Source: Bordetella genomosp. 10
Lineage (GTDB): Bacteria > Pseudomonadota > Gammaproteobacteria > Burkholderiales > Burkholderiaceae_B
Length of the DNA: 64,000 nucleotides
Assembly (NCBI RefSeq): GCF_002261225.1
Contig: NZ_NEVM01000005.1
Location: forward strand, 1,488,001-1,552,000
Direction of reading: 5' to 3'
Shown: in pieces, positions 17,503 to 26,403 of the stretch
Layout: every line of letters begins with the position of its first letter
Position numbering within the stretch: the first letter of the stretch is position 1
Made by a program: the position numbers and the translations under genes
Notes under the pieces: generated by a model
The model's database searches: none
The model's input: the letters and a program-made list of their open reading frames with translations, nothing else
Told to the model about the DNA's origin: nothing

Positions 17503-18246
17503 CTATTCCGTCCTATGCACGAACTCGATTTCGCCGGTATCGTAGTCCTTCAAAATAGCGTCCACCGTTTGCACGGCATCTATTATGAGTTCCTGTTTGT
17601 CGAGTGTTTCGACCCAAAAGTGGATCTTTACCCCGATCACTTGAACAAGCTCCAGACCAGTGCCCAAGTCGATACTCAGGTAATGCTCGTCAAGTTTCAC
17701 CGGCTTTTCGTAGGGGCCGCCATCTGAATATTCAAGTACGTTTAGCTGTCGAGGCAACCACCATCGAAGCTCCTCAGTATTGGGTTCGCCGTTCTTATCC
17801 AGAAATTGCGTACTGGGTGATGCCGCAACCAGTTGAGGGTTTCGCTTTGCTGCCGCTTGCAAGCGTTGTTCTTGTTCGTCAGAGTTGGGACGAAGAAACA
17901 AATCGCATCTAATCGGCCGTTCTTCTGTAGAGACGGGAACACGCGGCGTTATGTTGATGTGAATCCTCTTGATGCGATCCTTCCAATCCTCGTCGACAGG
18001 CGGACGCAAGAGTTTCAGCGCAATGCCATAGAACTTACAGAAAGCCGTGACACCTGACTGGTAGCCAGTTCGCGTCACCATGATGCCGGCACAGTTGCCA
18101 ACATCATGCGCCACGGCGAAGAAGTTGCGCGCTTTTTCCAACGTCAGGCTGGAGGTGTAGTTCTTACATTCAATCAAGACGCGATGTGTGACACCGGCTT
18201 GTTTGAACTCCGGGGCGGCTTCGACCAACATGGCGCGCCGGGCCAT
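17503..18246 (-). pseudogene. Mrr-like restriction-domain protein, N-terminus lost
   Basis: From about 18231 the frame reads MLVEAAPEFKQAGVTHRVLI, then 'ECKNYTSSLTLEKARNFFAV' and 'GIMVTRTGYQSGVTAF'. This is the E-x-K strand (ECK) and following helix/strand of an Mrr-type PD-(D/E)XK domain. The roughly 100 residues expected before it, including the first acidic residue region, are absent; upstream codons in this frame are antisense to an unrelated fragment. A C-terminal domain of about 180 residues follows ('RIKRIHINITPR...'). The junction is at about 18232. Probably inactive, though an internal start could still give a shortened protein. Confidence 0.65.
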
Positions 18247-18451
18247 CGCGGAGATCCAGCACACGCTAGACGAAGTGCTAACGCAGCAGCGCATCCTCAA
18301 ACCGTCTGCGTGGCAACGCGCGCGCAGTGTGGCGGGGCGCATCCTAATGCGCCCAGTTCTTTGGCTGGTCGGCATCGTCGCAGCAGCAGCAGCAGCAGTA
18401 GCCTTGCTAACCGATTGGTTCAAGGGGCTGCTAGGCAGCCTCCACTTCTAG
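18230..18451 (+). pseudogene. Fragment of a small membrane protein
   Basis: In this frame, 'IAEIQHTLDEVLTQQRILKP' is followed by 'RILMRPVLWLVGIVAAAAAA', a transmembrane helix, and ends WFKGLLGSLHF. GCA is repeated six times at 18380-18397 inside the helix. Upstream of about 18232 the frame is only the reverse of the Mrr gene, so the N-terminus is missing. The two fragments meet tail to tail as a deletion or recombination scar. Confidence 0.45.
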
Positions 18452-18584
18452 TCGAATTGACGGCGATCCGCGAACACCCTACACTATTGGACAGGTAGAT
18501 GATTGGGGCTCGCAAGGGCGTCTACTCGCCTCCTGCCTCGGCAGGGTCCGGCCGTGCCGGTATCGAAGCGCACCCACGATACAC

Positions 18585-18608
18585 GAAGCCCCGCACATGC
18601 GGGGCTTC
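18585..18608 (-). terminator. Strong hairpin after the ADP-ribosyltransferase-like gene
   Basis: GAAGCCCCGC-4 bases-GCGGGGCTTC lies 13 bases past the stop at 18621. The following minus-strand bases (GTGT) are not a T run, so it may end transcription only weakly or protect the mRNA 3' end. Confidence 0.5.
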
Positions 18609-18620
18609 ATCACATGGCGG

Positions 18621-19229
18621 CTAGGTAGCCGTCCTGCTATGCAGCGGCCGGAAATAGCCTTTGATGCAGTCCGTGTTGCGCACGCAGAGCTGGATGTGGT
18701 TTTCGCTGAGAAAGCCTGCGGCCGGGTAGACTGGCTCCCCTTCCAGAAAGGGACCACGGATCGAATCGTAAGCCGGTTCTTCGCGCGACTCTCGATATGT
18801 ATGCAGGGTGTTCATCACCGCGCAATCCAGCCCTCGGCCAGCCTTGTCGGGCGTGGCACCAACATTCCTGGCCAGCTCGGTTCCTGCGGCAGTGGAAAGT
18901 TGCACATACAGCCGGTGGGCTTCCTTGACCTGCGCCAAGCCATCATGATCGAACAGATCGAGGCAATGCCGTAGGTCGATGATCGCGCCCAAGACAAAAG
19001 GCGTCTTGATCTTCCCTTCTTTCTTGCGCTGGGTCGCCCAGGCCATCGCGCGGCTCGGATTGCCTTCCCAGAAGTAGATGCCGTGTCCCAGCCAGTCCCA
19101 TTTCTGGACGGAAGGCTGGAGATGGCCGCCGCCGCGCAGAATTTTCTCGCCGATGTTTTTATCGCAGCCGTGGAAGCCGAGTACGAAGCTAGGCTGGTAC
19201 TCGTAGGCGGACCAAGCAGCGGGCATCAA
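18621..19229 (-). CDS. PARP-like ADP-ribosyltransferase, candidate toxin
   Basis: 202 residues. 'VLGFHGCDKNIGEKIL' (His20), 'WLGHGIYFWEGNPSRAMAWA' (Tyr52) and 'LSENHIQLCVRNTDCIKGYF' (Glu176) line up with the PARP-type catalytic blocks: HG, G.GIYF..., and NEYIVY...; this gives an H-Y-E triad in the right order. H-to-Y spacing (32) is close to that of PARP1 (34). I infer NAD+-dependent ADP-ribosylation; the target is unknown. Its ATG overlaps the stop of the upstream 73-aa gene (ATGA), as in toxin-antitoxin operons. The island setting next to tRNA-Pro fits. A sequence-only inference, but the motif match is specific. Confidence 0.65.
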   Translation of the reverse strand: MMPAAWSAYEYQPSFVLGFHGCDKNIGEKILRGGGHLQPSVQKWDWLGHGIYFWEGNPSRAMAWATQRKKEGKIKTPFVLGAIIDLRHCLDLFDHDGLAQVKEAHRLYVQLSTAAGTELARNVGATPDKAGRGLDCAVMNTLHTYRESREEPAYDSIRGPFLEGEPVYPAAGFLSENHIQLCVRNTDCIKGYFRPLHSRTAT

Positions 19230-19447
19230 GCAGCACGGAAGGGCTTAGCCAGTTTGCCCGTCGGGGTGACGATGCCTGCGCGTTGCAGGAAAGACAGCGC
19301 CGAGGCTTTGGAACTGCTCTGTTCCCGGCCAAATGCACGCATGTCGGCAACCCGCTCTTGGGTGGTCATGATGCGCACGACCTTAGCCGGCTGGGACGCT
19401 TTCTTCGTCACAGTGGATGCAGGTTTTTTCGCGGCTTTAGCAGTCAT
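19226..19447 (-). CDS. Small basic protein, candidate antitoxin of the ADP-ribosyltransferase pair
   Basis: 73 residues from ATG 19447, chosen because GAGGAATCACGTC supplies AGGA eight bases before it; an in-frame GTG seven codons upstream has none. N-terminus MTAKAAKKPASTVTKKASQ is Lys/Ala-rich and likely disordered. The second half 'TTQERVADMRAFGREQSSSK' and 'ALSFLQRAGIVTPTGKLAKP' looks helical. Overlap of four bases with the downstream gene implies coupled translation. No known DNA-binding fold is obvious; the antitoxin label rests on position, size and charge only. Confidence 0.55.
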   Translation of the reverse strand: MTAKAAKKPASTVTKKASQPAKVVRIMTTQERVADMRAFGREQSSSKASALSFLQRAGIVTPTGKLAKPFRAA

Positions 19448-19471
19448 GACGTGATTCCTCATTGACACTTT

Positions 19472-19499
19472 TAAATAGTATCACGTAGGAACACTTCAA
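19472..19499 (-). promoter_or_regulatory. Candidate sigma-70 promoter for the two-gene operon
   Basis: Minus strand TTGAAG - 16 bases - TATTTA, ending 24 bases before the ATG of the 73-aa gene. An alternative -10 is TACTAT slightly upstream. Confidence 0.4.
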
Positions 19500-19560
19500 C
19501 CCTATTTGGGGCTAGGCGGCCGCTCATCATCGCCCTGCTACGACCTACCTAGCGAATCCC

Positions 19561-19584
19561 AACTGGTACCCTAACTGGTACCCT
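19561..19584. repeat. Tandem 12-bp repeat containing GGTACC
   Basis: AACTGGTACCCT occurs twice without a gap, 60 bases from the 3' end of tRNA-Pro on the island side. Short direct repeats here are typical of integrase or excisionase arm sites, but no integrase gene remains in the window. Confidence 0.6.
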
Positions 19585-19643
19585 GAGAGCGGGGAAATCG
19601 CCTAATCCAATCTCGGAAAAACGACCTAAGTTATTGATTTTAT

Positions 19644-19720
19644 TGGTCGGGACGGAGTGATTCGAACACTCGACCCTCTGCTCCCAAAGCAGATGCGCTA
19701 CCAGGCTGCGCTACGCCCCG
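19644..19720 (-). tRNA. tRNA-Pro (UGG anticodon)
   Basis: 77 bases. Acceptor CGGGGCG pairs with CGTCCCG (one G-U), CCA is encoded, the anticodon stem-loop is CTGCTTTGGGAGCAG (anticodon TGG) and the T arm contains GTTCGAATC. The 3' end points toward the island, the usual orientation for an integration site. Confidence 0.95.
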
Positions 19721-19849
19721 AAGGTTGGCAAATATACCAGATGCCGGCGCCGCGAGTTATCCACAGCCGGGAGGAAACTTCGCGCGCAAGGTGCACGCGG
19801 CCGGGCCGGTGGACGCGCCTTGCGCCCGCGCCGGCCGTATTTCCCTCCG

Positions 19850-20815
19850 TCACTCCTTCACCAACTCCACCCGGCGGTTCTGGCCGCGCCCCTGCTCGTC
19901 GTCATTGCTGGCGACCGGCGCCAGCGACGCCACGCCATAGGCCTCCAGGCGCTTGCCGTCGATGTGGTATTCGCCGGTCAGCGCCTTGACCACGGCGTCG
20001 GCGCGCTGCTGCGACAGGGTCTTGTTGTGCGCCAGCGTGCCCTGGTTGTCGGTGTGGCCGACCACATAGACCTTCAGCGCGGGATTGTCCTTCAGCAGCT
20101 TGCCCATCTGGTCCAGGGCGGCCTTGGACTCGCTCTTGATCTCGGCCTTGTCGGTGTCGAAATAGACCCCGTAGATGGCGACCTTGCCGGATAGCTCCAG
20201 GGCCTTGCGCATGGCGTCGGCGTCGAGCACCTTCACCTGCCCCTGCTGCATGGACTTGGTCTCGACCACCTGCTGGTAGACCGCCGTGAAATGGTTGGAA
20301 TCGTCATGCATGATGTCCAGGAAGACGTAGACGTCGCCCGGCGCCGCGGCCTTCTTGGCCAGGACGGCGTAATAGTTGCCGCCGAACACGGCGTCGCCCG
20401 TGCCGCTGATGCGCACCTTGTCGCTGTTCAGGACATAGCGCTGGAAATCTTGGCCGCACTGTTCGTCGTTCTTGCAGGTGAACACCGTCTCGAACCCGCC
20501 GTCCTTCAGCGCGGCCTGGTAGTTGCGATACACCTCCAGGGGGGACTTGGCGCCGTCCAGGCGATAGCCGATGCGCGTCACCTTCCCTTCCAGTTCCAGG
20601 ACCTGGACGTGCTTGTCGTCGGCGATGGCCTGGTTGGGCATCTGCGCCTCGTCGTAGTCCTGCACGCTGTAGGCATTGATCTGCGCCCCGGCGAAGCGCG
20701 TCAGCATGGGATGGTCCTTGGAACCCTTGATGTCCGCCGCCCGTCCCGGCTGCGCGACCGCCAGCATCAGCGCGCCGGCCACGGCCAGCGCCCACACCCT
20801 TGTCCTTGCCTGCAT
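19850..20815 (-). CDS. OmpA-family envelope protein
   Basis: 321 residues with a Sec signal (about 1-26, ending QPGRAAD; no lipobox Cys). Residues ~30-190 form a DUF4892-like domain with two Cys in 'FTCKNDEQCGQD'. C-terminal OmpA/MotB peptidoglycan-binding domain: 'YGVYFDTDKAEIKSESKAAL', 'VVGHTDNQGTLAHNKTLSQQ' and 'NRRVELV'. So the C-terminal half binds peptidoglycan in the periplasm while the role of the first half is unknown. Monocistronic on the minus strand; begins past the tRNA and is the first core-like gene after the island. Confidence 0.9.
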   Translation of the reverse strand: MQARTRVWALAVAGALMLAVAQPGRAADIKGSKDHPMLTRFAGAQINAYSVQDYDEAQMPNQAIADDKHVQVLELEGKVTRIGYRLDGAKSPLEVYRNYQAALKDGGFETVFTCKNDEQCGQDFQRYVLNSDKVRISGTGDAVFGGNYYAVLAKKAAAPGDVYVFLDIMHDDSNHFTAVYQQVVETKSMQQGQVKVLDADAMRKALELSGKVAIYGVYFDTDKAEIKSESKAALDQMGKLLKDNPALKVYVVGHTDNQGTLAHNKTLSQQRADAVVKALTGEYHIDGKRLEAYGVASLAPVASNDDEQGRGQNRRVELVKE

Positions 20816-20970
20816 AACGTCATGCTCCTTGTCGATTCGGCGCCGCGGCCGCCGGACGAGGACGTCCGGTTCCGGCCCGGCCGGCGGCCATTATGCCGAA
20901 ACCAGGGACAAGGTTTTATGCCGACGATGTCAAAGTTGTCTCACGACGTAGCAGCCCGAAGCCGCCGCCG

Positions 20971-21864
20971 TCAGTCGATCAGCTTGCCGTTCTCATGGAA
21001 CGGATGCGGGCCGTCGAAGCGGCCGATGGGCGCGAGGTGGCTGACCAGGTGCCCGGCCGGGTCCAGGGCGTGGACGCGAAAGGCCGGCGGCTCCAATATC
21101 CACGCCGACGCCGCGTCGGGTTGCAAATCGAGGCAGACCTGATGCGCCGGCGAGGGACAGACGCTGGCGATGGTGCCGCCGAAGCGGCGCTCGATGGGCC
21201 GGTGGACGTGGCCGCAGATGATGCGTTCGACGTGGGCATGCCGCGCGACGATACGTTCCAGCGCCTCCGCCCCCGCGAGCAGGCCGATCTTGTCCATATG
21301 CCCGATCAAGGTCGCGAAGGGCGGATGGTGCATCGCGATGACGGCCGGCCGGCCCGCGCAGCGCGCCAGTTCCTCGTCCAGCCAACGCAACTGCCCGTCG
21401 TCCAGCTCGCCGTGGCTTTTCCCGGGCACGCTGGTGTCCAGGGCCAGCAGGCGCAGCCCGCCGATATCGACCGCGTAGCGGATGGGCCCGTCCACGCCCA
21501 GGTAATCGTGGCGCGGAAAGGCCTGGCGCAGTCCCGCGCGCGTGTCGTGGTTGCCCGGGATCAGGTAGACCGGCACGGTCAGCGGCGCGATCAACGCCGC
21601 CAGGTGCGCGTACTCCTCGGCGCGGCCGAAGTCGCTCAGGTCGCCGGTCATCACCACCGCTTGCGGCGCCTGGGGCAAGGCGCCGATGGCCGCGACCGCG
21701 GCGCGCAGATAAGGCGCGGTATCCAGCCGGCCATAGGCCAGGCGGCCGGGCTCGCGGATGTGCGTATCGGTGATCTGCACGAATATCGTCGTGGGCGCGG
21801 GATTCGCGCCCGGGAGCGCCCGCGCGACGCTCGCGCCGGGGTCCGTCGTCATGCCGCCGCTCAT
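20971..21864 (-). CDS. Metallophosphoesterase (CpdA-like cyclic-nucleotide phosphodiesterase)
   Basis: 297 residues. Calcineurin-like motifs in order: 'QITDTHI', 'VVMTGDLSDFG', 'IPGNHD', 'AMHHPPF' and 'ICGHVHRPIERRFGG', so all metal ligands are present. Class III cyclic-nucleotide phosphodiesterases and glycerophosphodiesterases share this layout; the substrate cannot be settled from sequence. ATG 21864 lies 2 bases past the stop of the MFS gene with GGGGAGG before it, so the two are co-transcribed; this may hint that the transported compound is a phosphodiester or its product. Confidence 0.85.
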   Translation of the reverse strand: MSGGMTTDPGASVARALPGANPAPTTIFVQITDTHIREPGRLAYGRLDTAPYLRAAVAAIGALPQAPQAVVMTGDLSDFGRAEEYAHLAALIAPLTVPVYLIPGNHDTRAGLRQAFPRHDYLGVDGPIRYAVDIGGLRLLALDTSVPGKSHGELDDGQLRWLDEELARCAGRPAVIAMHHPPFATLIGHMDKIGLLAGAEALERIVARHAHVERIICGHVHRPIERRFGGTIASVCPSPAHQVCLDLQPDAASAWILEPPAFRVHALDPAGHLVSHLAPIGRFDGPHPFHENGKLID

Positions 21865-21866
21865 GC

Positions 21867-23183
21867 TCACAGCCTCCCCGCCTCGATGTCCTCGAGCTTC
21901 GCGCCGCGCGTTTCCGGCGCCAGCCATACTGTCACCGCCAGGCCCAGGAAGCCGATCAGCGCGAAGAACCACAGCGCCGCCGCGTTGCCCCACCAGGCGA
22001 TGAAATTCGGGAACACCAGCACGCCCAGGATGGATCCGATGCGGCTTACCGCGGTGGCCAGGCCCGTCGCGCCGGCGCGGATGTCCGTGGGAAACAGTTC
22101 GGTCGGATAGACGAAATTCAAGATCCCGCCGCCGGCATTGGCGAACAGCACCGCGCAACTGAACAACACGACCAGGAACACGAATCCGGGGTGGGCGTTC
22201 AAGGCCAGCACGATCAGCGCCACCGTCAGGCCGCTGAAAGACGTGATCAACAGCGGCCGGCGGCCCCAGTGATCGACCAGTTGCATGCCGATGAAGGCGC
22301 CGATCAAGCCCAGCAGGGCCACGATGCCCGACCCCACGATGGTCGCGGCGTGCGAACCGCGCGCGAAGGGCGCGATCAGCGTGGGCGTGTACATGGCGAT
22401 GCCGTAATAGGCGGTCGCGTAGCAGAACCAGAAGCCGAACACGAAAATGGTGCGCCGCTTCAGGGCGGGGGCGAACAACTGCTTCAGCCCGACCGATTCC
22501 CCTTGCGGATTGGCCATGACCACGTCCTGCCCCGTGACCTGACGCATGATGGCCTGCGCCTCGTCCACCCGCCCTCTCGACATCAGCCAACGGGGCGACT
22601 CCGGCAGCGTGATACGAAAGAAGAACACGATGAGCGCGAACACCGCGCCGACCAGGAACATGACGCGCCAGGCGTTCTCTCCCAAGGGCAGGCAGGCCAG
22701 GCCGACCAGATAGGCCGCGAAGGCGCCGACGAACCACATCGCCGCGAGGAAGGTGCCGTGCCGGCCACGATGATGGCGGGAGCTGAATTCGGCGACCAGC
22801 GTGGCGGAAATCGGATAATCGGCGCCGATGCCCACGCCCAGCAGGAAACGGAACGCGATCAGTTGCCAGGCGCTCTGCGCGGCGGCCGTGGCCGCGGCGA
22901 AGACCACGAAGGCCAGCAGGTCGATCACGTACATGGCCTTGCGCCCGAAGCGGTCGGTCAGCCGGCCCAGCCAGGCCGCGCCGATGAAGGAACCGATGAT
23001 GGCCGAGGAAACGAGCAGGCTCTGGGTGCCGCCGTCCAGGCCCCACTGCTTGATCAACATGGGCAGGGCGACCGCGATGATGGTCAGGTCGAAACCGTCC
23101 AGGAATGTCCCCCCGGCGGATAGCAGCGTCACCTTGCGCTGAAAACGTTTTACTTCCGGGGCGTCGAAACCTTCGAAACTCAT
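21867..23183 (-). CDS. MFS transporter, sugar-porter-like
   Basis: 438 residues, 12 predicted hydrophobic segments. MFS signatures: 'GRLTDRFGRKAMY' between helices 2 and 3, 'PESPRWL' in the central loop, 'DHWGRRPLL' and 'PTELFPTDIRA'. These match the general substrate/H+ symporters of the sugar-porter and aromatic-acid groups; substrate unknown. AAAGGAGAAGTAGC precedes ATG 23183. Forms an operon with the metallophosphoesterase downstream. Confidence 0.85.
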   Translation of the reverse strand: MSFEGFDAPEVKRFQRKVTLLSAGGTFLDGFDLTIIAVALPMLIKQWGLDGGTQSLLVSSAIIGSFIGAAWLGRLTDRFGRKAMYVIDLLAFVVFAAATAAAQSAWQLIAFRFLLGVGIGADYPISATLVAEFSSRHHRGRHGTFLAAMWFVGAFAAYLVGLACLPLGENAWRVMFLVGAVFALIVFFFRITLPESPRWLMSRGRVDEAQAIMRQVTGQDVVMANPQGESVGLKQLFAPALKRRTIFVFGFWFCYATAYYGIAMYTPTLIAPFARGSHAATIVGSGIVALLGLIGAFIGMQLVDHWGRRPLLITSFSGLTVALIVLALNAHPGFVFLVVLFSCAVLFANAGGGILNFVYPTELFPTDIRAGATGLATAVSRIGSILGVLVFPNFIAWWGNAAALWFFALIGFLGLAVTVWLAPETRGAKLEDIEAGRL

Positions 23184-23300
23184 GCTACTTCTCCTTTGCC
23201 GGCTTGCTCCACCATTGCGGGGTCGGGGTCTATCACCCCGGATCTGCCGTTTCGCACAAGGCGGAGAGTATCAAAAGGCGGGGAATCGCGGGGGCCCCGC

Positions 23301-23356
23301 AAAAAACGCGCCCCCAGGCGGAAGGAAGCATTTCCGTCCAGGGGGCGCGTTTTTTT
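23301..23356 (-). terminator. Terminator after the motAB-like operon
   Basis: ACGCGCCCCC and its exact complement GGGGGCGCGT flank a 30-base loop, with A6 on one side and T7 on the other. It can end transcription from either strand; on the minus strand it follows the MotB-like stop at 23403. Confidence 0.8.
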
Positions 23357-23402
23357 ACAACAACTGTCCCGATGCGGCGGGACCCGGCGCGGGGAGCGGC
23401 CG

Positions 23403-24290
23403 CTAAGGCGCCGCGTCTTCCGGCGCCTTCGGGTCGATGCGCATGATCAGCTCCACCCGGCGGTTCGCCGCGCGGCCGGCCGCCGTATCGTTGGTTTCCA
23501 GCGGCTTGGTGTCCGCGTAGCCGATGGCGCGCAGGCGCTTGGGGTCGACGTCATCCCGCACCAGCTCGCGCAGCACGGAGGTGGCGCGGCTGGTGGACAG
23601 GTCCCAGTTCGACGCGAACTGGCGCGTCAGGATGGGAATGTTGTCGCTGTGCCCTTCCACGGAAACCGGATACTTGCTGCGGTTGATCACGTCGGCCAGC
23701 TTCTTGATCAAGGGCACGCCTTCCGGGCTCAGGGTCGCCTGGCCCGAGGTGAACAGCAGTTCGTTGCTGATGCGGAAACTGACCGACTGGCGGTTGATGG
23801 TCACGTTGACCGACTTGCCCAGGTCCTTCAGCCCCAGTTCTTCCGCGGTGGGCATCTTCACCGGCTCGGCCTTGGCGGGCTCCAGCGGATCGGCCGGCGC
23901 GGTCGTGGGCGGGACGGGCGGCGCGGGATCGGGCAGCGTCGCCCATGCGGCCGGAATCACCGGCAGGTTCTTCTCCCATTCCTCGACGGGCGGCGCCGGC
24001 AGCTTGGCCAGGCTGACGCCGGCGGCCACTTCGGGCGGCTTGACGGCCATGCCCGGCCCCAGCCGCGTCAGGGCCAGCATGACGACGAACAGCGCCAGCA
24101 GCAGCGTGATGAGATCCAGGTAGGTCATCAGCCAGTTGTCAGGCTCCCGGTCCAGCGTCTCCGGCACGTGCCACCGCTCATAGCGATTGCGGCGCACGGT
24201 CTTGGAGCGTTCACGCTGCCGGCGTTCGACTTCCGCCTTGTTGCGGGCGGCAATGTCGATCCAGGACGCCCGGGTATGGGTAGTAGCCAT
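23403..24290 (-). CDS. MotB-like / OmpA-domain stator protein
   Basis: 295 residues. One transmembrane helix (about 55-76) with Asp59 in 'TYLDLITLLLALFVV', the proton-conducting Asp position of MotB. After a Pro-rich linker (about 100-150) comes an OmpA-like peptidoglycan-binding domain with 'LLFTSGQATLSPEG', 'SVEGHSDNIPI' and 'NRRVELIM'. Together with the upstream MotA-like gene (23-base gap) it should form a H+- or Na+-driven stator. No flagellar gene is adjacent, so it may be a second flagellar stator or drive another machine. Confidence 0.85.
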   Translation of the reverse strand: MATTHTRASWIDIAARNKAEVERRQRERSKTVRRNRYERWHVPETLDREPDNWLMTYLDLITLLLALFVVMLALTRLGPGMAVKPPEVAAGVSLAKLPAPPVEEWEKNLPVIPAAWATLPDPAPPVPPTTAPADPLEPAKAEPVKMPTAEELGLKDLGKSVNVTINRQSVSFRISNELLFTSGQATLSPEGVPLIKKLADVINRSKYPVSVEGHSDNIPILTRQFASNWDLSTSRATSVLRELVRDDVDPKRLRAIGYADTKPLETNDTAAGRAANRRVELIMRIDPKAPEDAAP

Positions 24291-24313
24291 GAGACGTGCG
24301 GGCCCCGTCTGAC

Positions 24314-25270
24314 TCAGGAGCGCGACGAAGCGCGATTGCGCAGCGCGGCATCGAAGGTGGCGGCGGCGCTCGCGGGCATGGCCGCGCCGGTGCGCGCTGC
24401 GCCGGCGGAAGAAGCAGCGCCACGCGGCGCGGTCCCCGCCGCGGAGACGGAGGGCGCCGCGCGCGTGCCCGTGGCGTTCTTGCCGGCACGGCTCGCCGGC
24501 TGCTCGCGGATTTCATCCTCGACGTGCTGCATGAAGGAATTCAGCGTCTCGCGCACCATCGCCGGACCGCGGCGCTCGCACATCATGGAAATGCCTTGCA
24601 GCACCATGTTCATCAATATCAGGCGCTGCTCGGTGCGGCGCTCCAGCTTGATGGCGATGGGCTTGCAGACCAGGTTGGCCAGCAGGATGCCGTAGAACGT
24701 GGCGATCAGCGCGATGCCCATCTGCTTGCCGATGACGTCCATGCCCTGCGAACCCAGCACGGTCATCAGGTTGACCAGCCCGATCAGCGTGGCCAGCATG
24801 CCGAAGGCCGGCGCGAAGCTGGCCATGGTGCGGAACATCTGCGCCTCGGCCTGCTCGCGCGCCCGCATGCGGGCGATGCGCCATTGCAGCAGTTCGACGA
24901 TCTGTTCTTCCGGCGTGTTGTCGATGATCAACTGGACGCCGGTGCGCAGGAAGGGGTTGCTGACCTTCTGCAGTTCGCGTTCGACGTTGTGCACGTCGGC
25001 GCCGGCCCAGCTATGGGCGAGGGTCACCAGCTCGTCGATGTCGCGCTGCGAATCGACGTTCTCGTTGCGGAAGACCGTGCGCAGCAACTGGGGAATGCGG
25101 CGGATCTCGCTGATCGGATAACCGATGAACAGCGCGGCGATGGTGCCGCCCAGCACGATGCCCAGGCCGGGCAGGTTGATGAAGGCGACGGCGCTGGGCG
25201 CCGAGCCGAAAATCGCGGCAGCCAGCATTGCGAGCGCAACACCGATGCCGATCAGGGTCGAGGAATTCAT
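24314..25270 (-). CDS. MotA/PomA-like stator channel protein
   Basis: 318 residues. Helices near 5-25, 30-50, 150-175 and 180-205. 'PGLGIVLGGTIAALF' (helix 2), 'FAPAFGMLATLIGLV' (helix 3) and 'GIALIATFYGILLANLV' (helix 4) are the PomA/MotA core, including the Pro-rich 'APAFGML' turn. The charged cytoplasmic loop (about 55-145) is present. The last 60 residues are a low-complexity Ala/Ser/Gly tail not found in typical MotA. Pairs with the MotB-like gene. Confidence 0.85.
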   Translation of the reverse strand: MNSSTLIGIGVALAMLAAAIFGSAPSAVAFINLPGLGIVLGGTIAALFIGYPISEIRRIPQLLRTVFRNENVDSQRDIDELVTLAHSWAGADVHNVERELQKVSNPFLRTGVQLIIDNTPEEQIVELLQWRIARMRAREQAEAQMFRTMASFAPAFGMLATLIGLVNLMTVLGSQGMDVIGKQMGIALIATFYGILLANLVCKPIAIKLERRTEQRLILMNMVLQGISMMCERRGPAMVRETLNSFMQHVEDEIREQPASRAGKNATGTRAAPSVSAAGTAPRGAASSAGAARTGAAMPASAAATFDAALRNRASSRS

Positions 25271-25496
25271 GAATACGGGCCGTTAAAGAGGCGGCCGGAC
25301 CAGGCCTCCGGGCCTGCCGGGTCGCGCGTGGAACACGGGACCCGGTCATTCTATTCACCCTGCCCGCCCGCCAAAGGCCGCAAAAAAGGCAGGAAAACCC
25401 CGGACACTTGGCGCTTCGATGCTTTATTGGGCCAAAATGTGGTCATTCATCCACAATTGGCCCGAACATCTACGTCCCCATTTTTACGAAAATAAA
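25271..25496. other. Intergenic region between motA-like and pstB
   Basis: No ORF of credible composition. The right-hand part (25420-25495) is unusually AT-rich for this genome. It would hold the promoter of the motAB-like operon on the minus strand, but I see no convincing -35/-10 or sigma-28 match. Confidence 0.4.
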
Positions 25497-25528
25497 AAAG
25501 GCCGGCGCAATCGCAGCGCCGGCCTTTG
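25497..25528 (-). terminator. Terminator after pstB
   Basis: GGCCGGCGC - 8 bases - GCGCCGGCC with a T run (TTTTTTATTTT) on the minus strand beyond the stem. It lies about 50 bases past pstB and marks the end of the pst operon; phoU is therefore not in this transcript. Confidence 0.85.
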
Positions 25529-25574
25529 TACAGAAGCCAGGGCGCCAGCTTGCCGGGCGCCCTATCCCGTGCCT

Positions 25575-26348
<774 letters not shown>

Positions 26349-26403
26349 TTCGTTTCCCGATGGCCGCGCCCCGGGCGCGGCCGTGTGAGTTCAGTACGGG
26401 CGA

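Noticed and set aside
18380-18397. (GCA)6 as a phase-variable microsatellite
   Set aside because: Trinucleotide units keep the frame and the fragment it lies in is already truncated; no promoter spacing depends on it.
10000-19720. CRISPR array in the foreign region
   Set aside because: No regularly spaced direct repeats of 20-40 bases were seen; the only repeats are the leader pair, a 12-bp tandem and a trinucleotide run.
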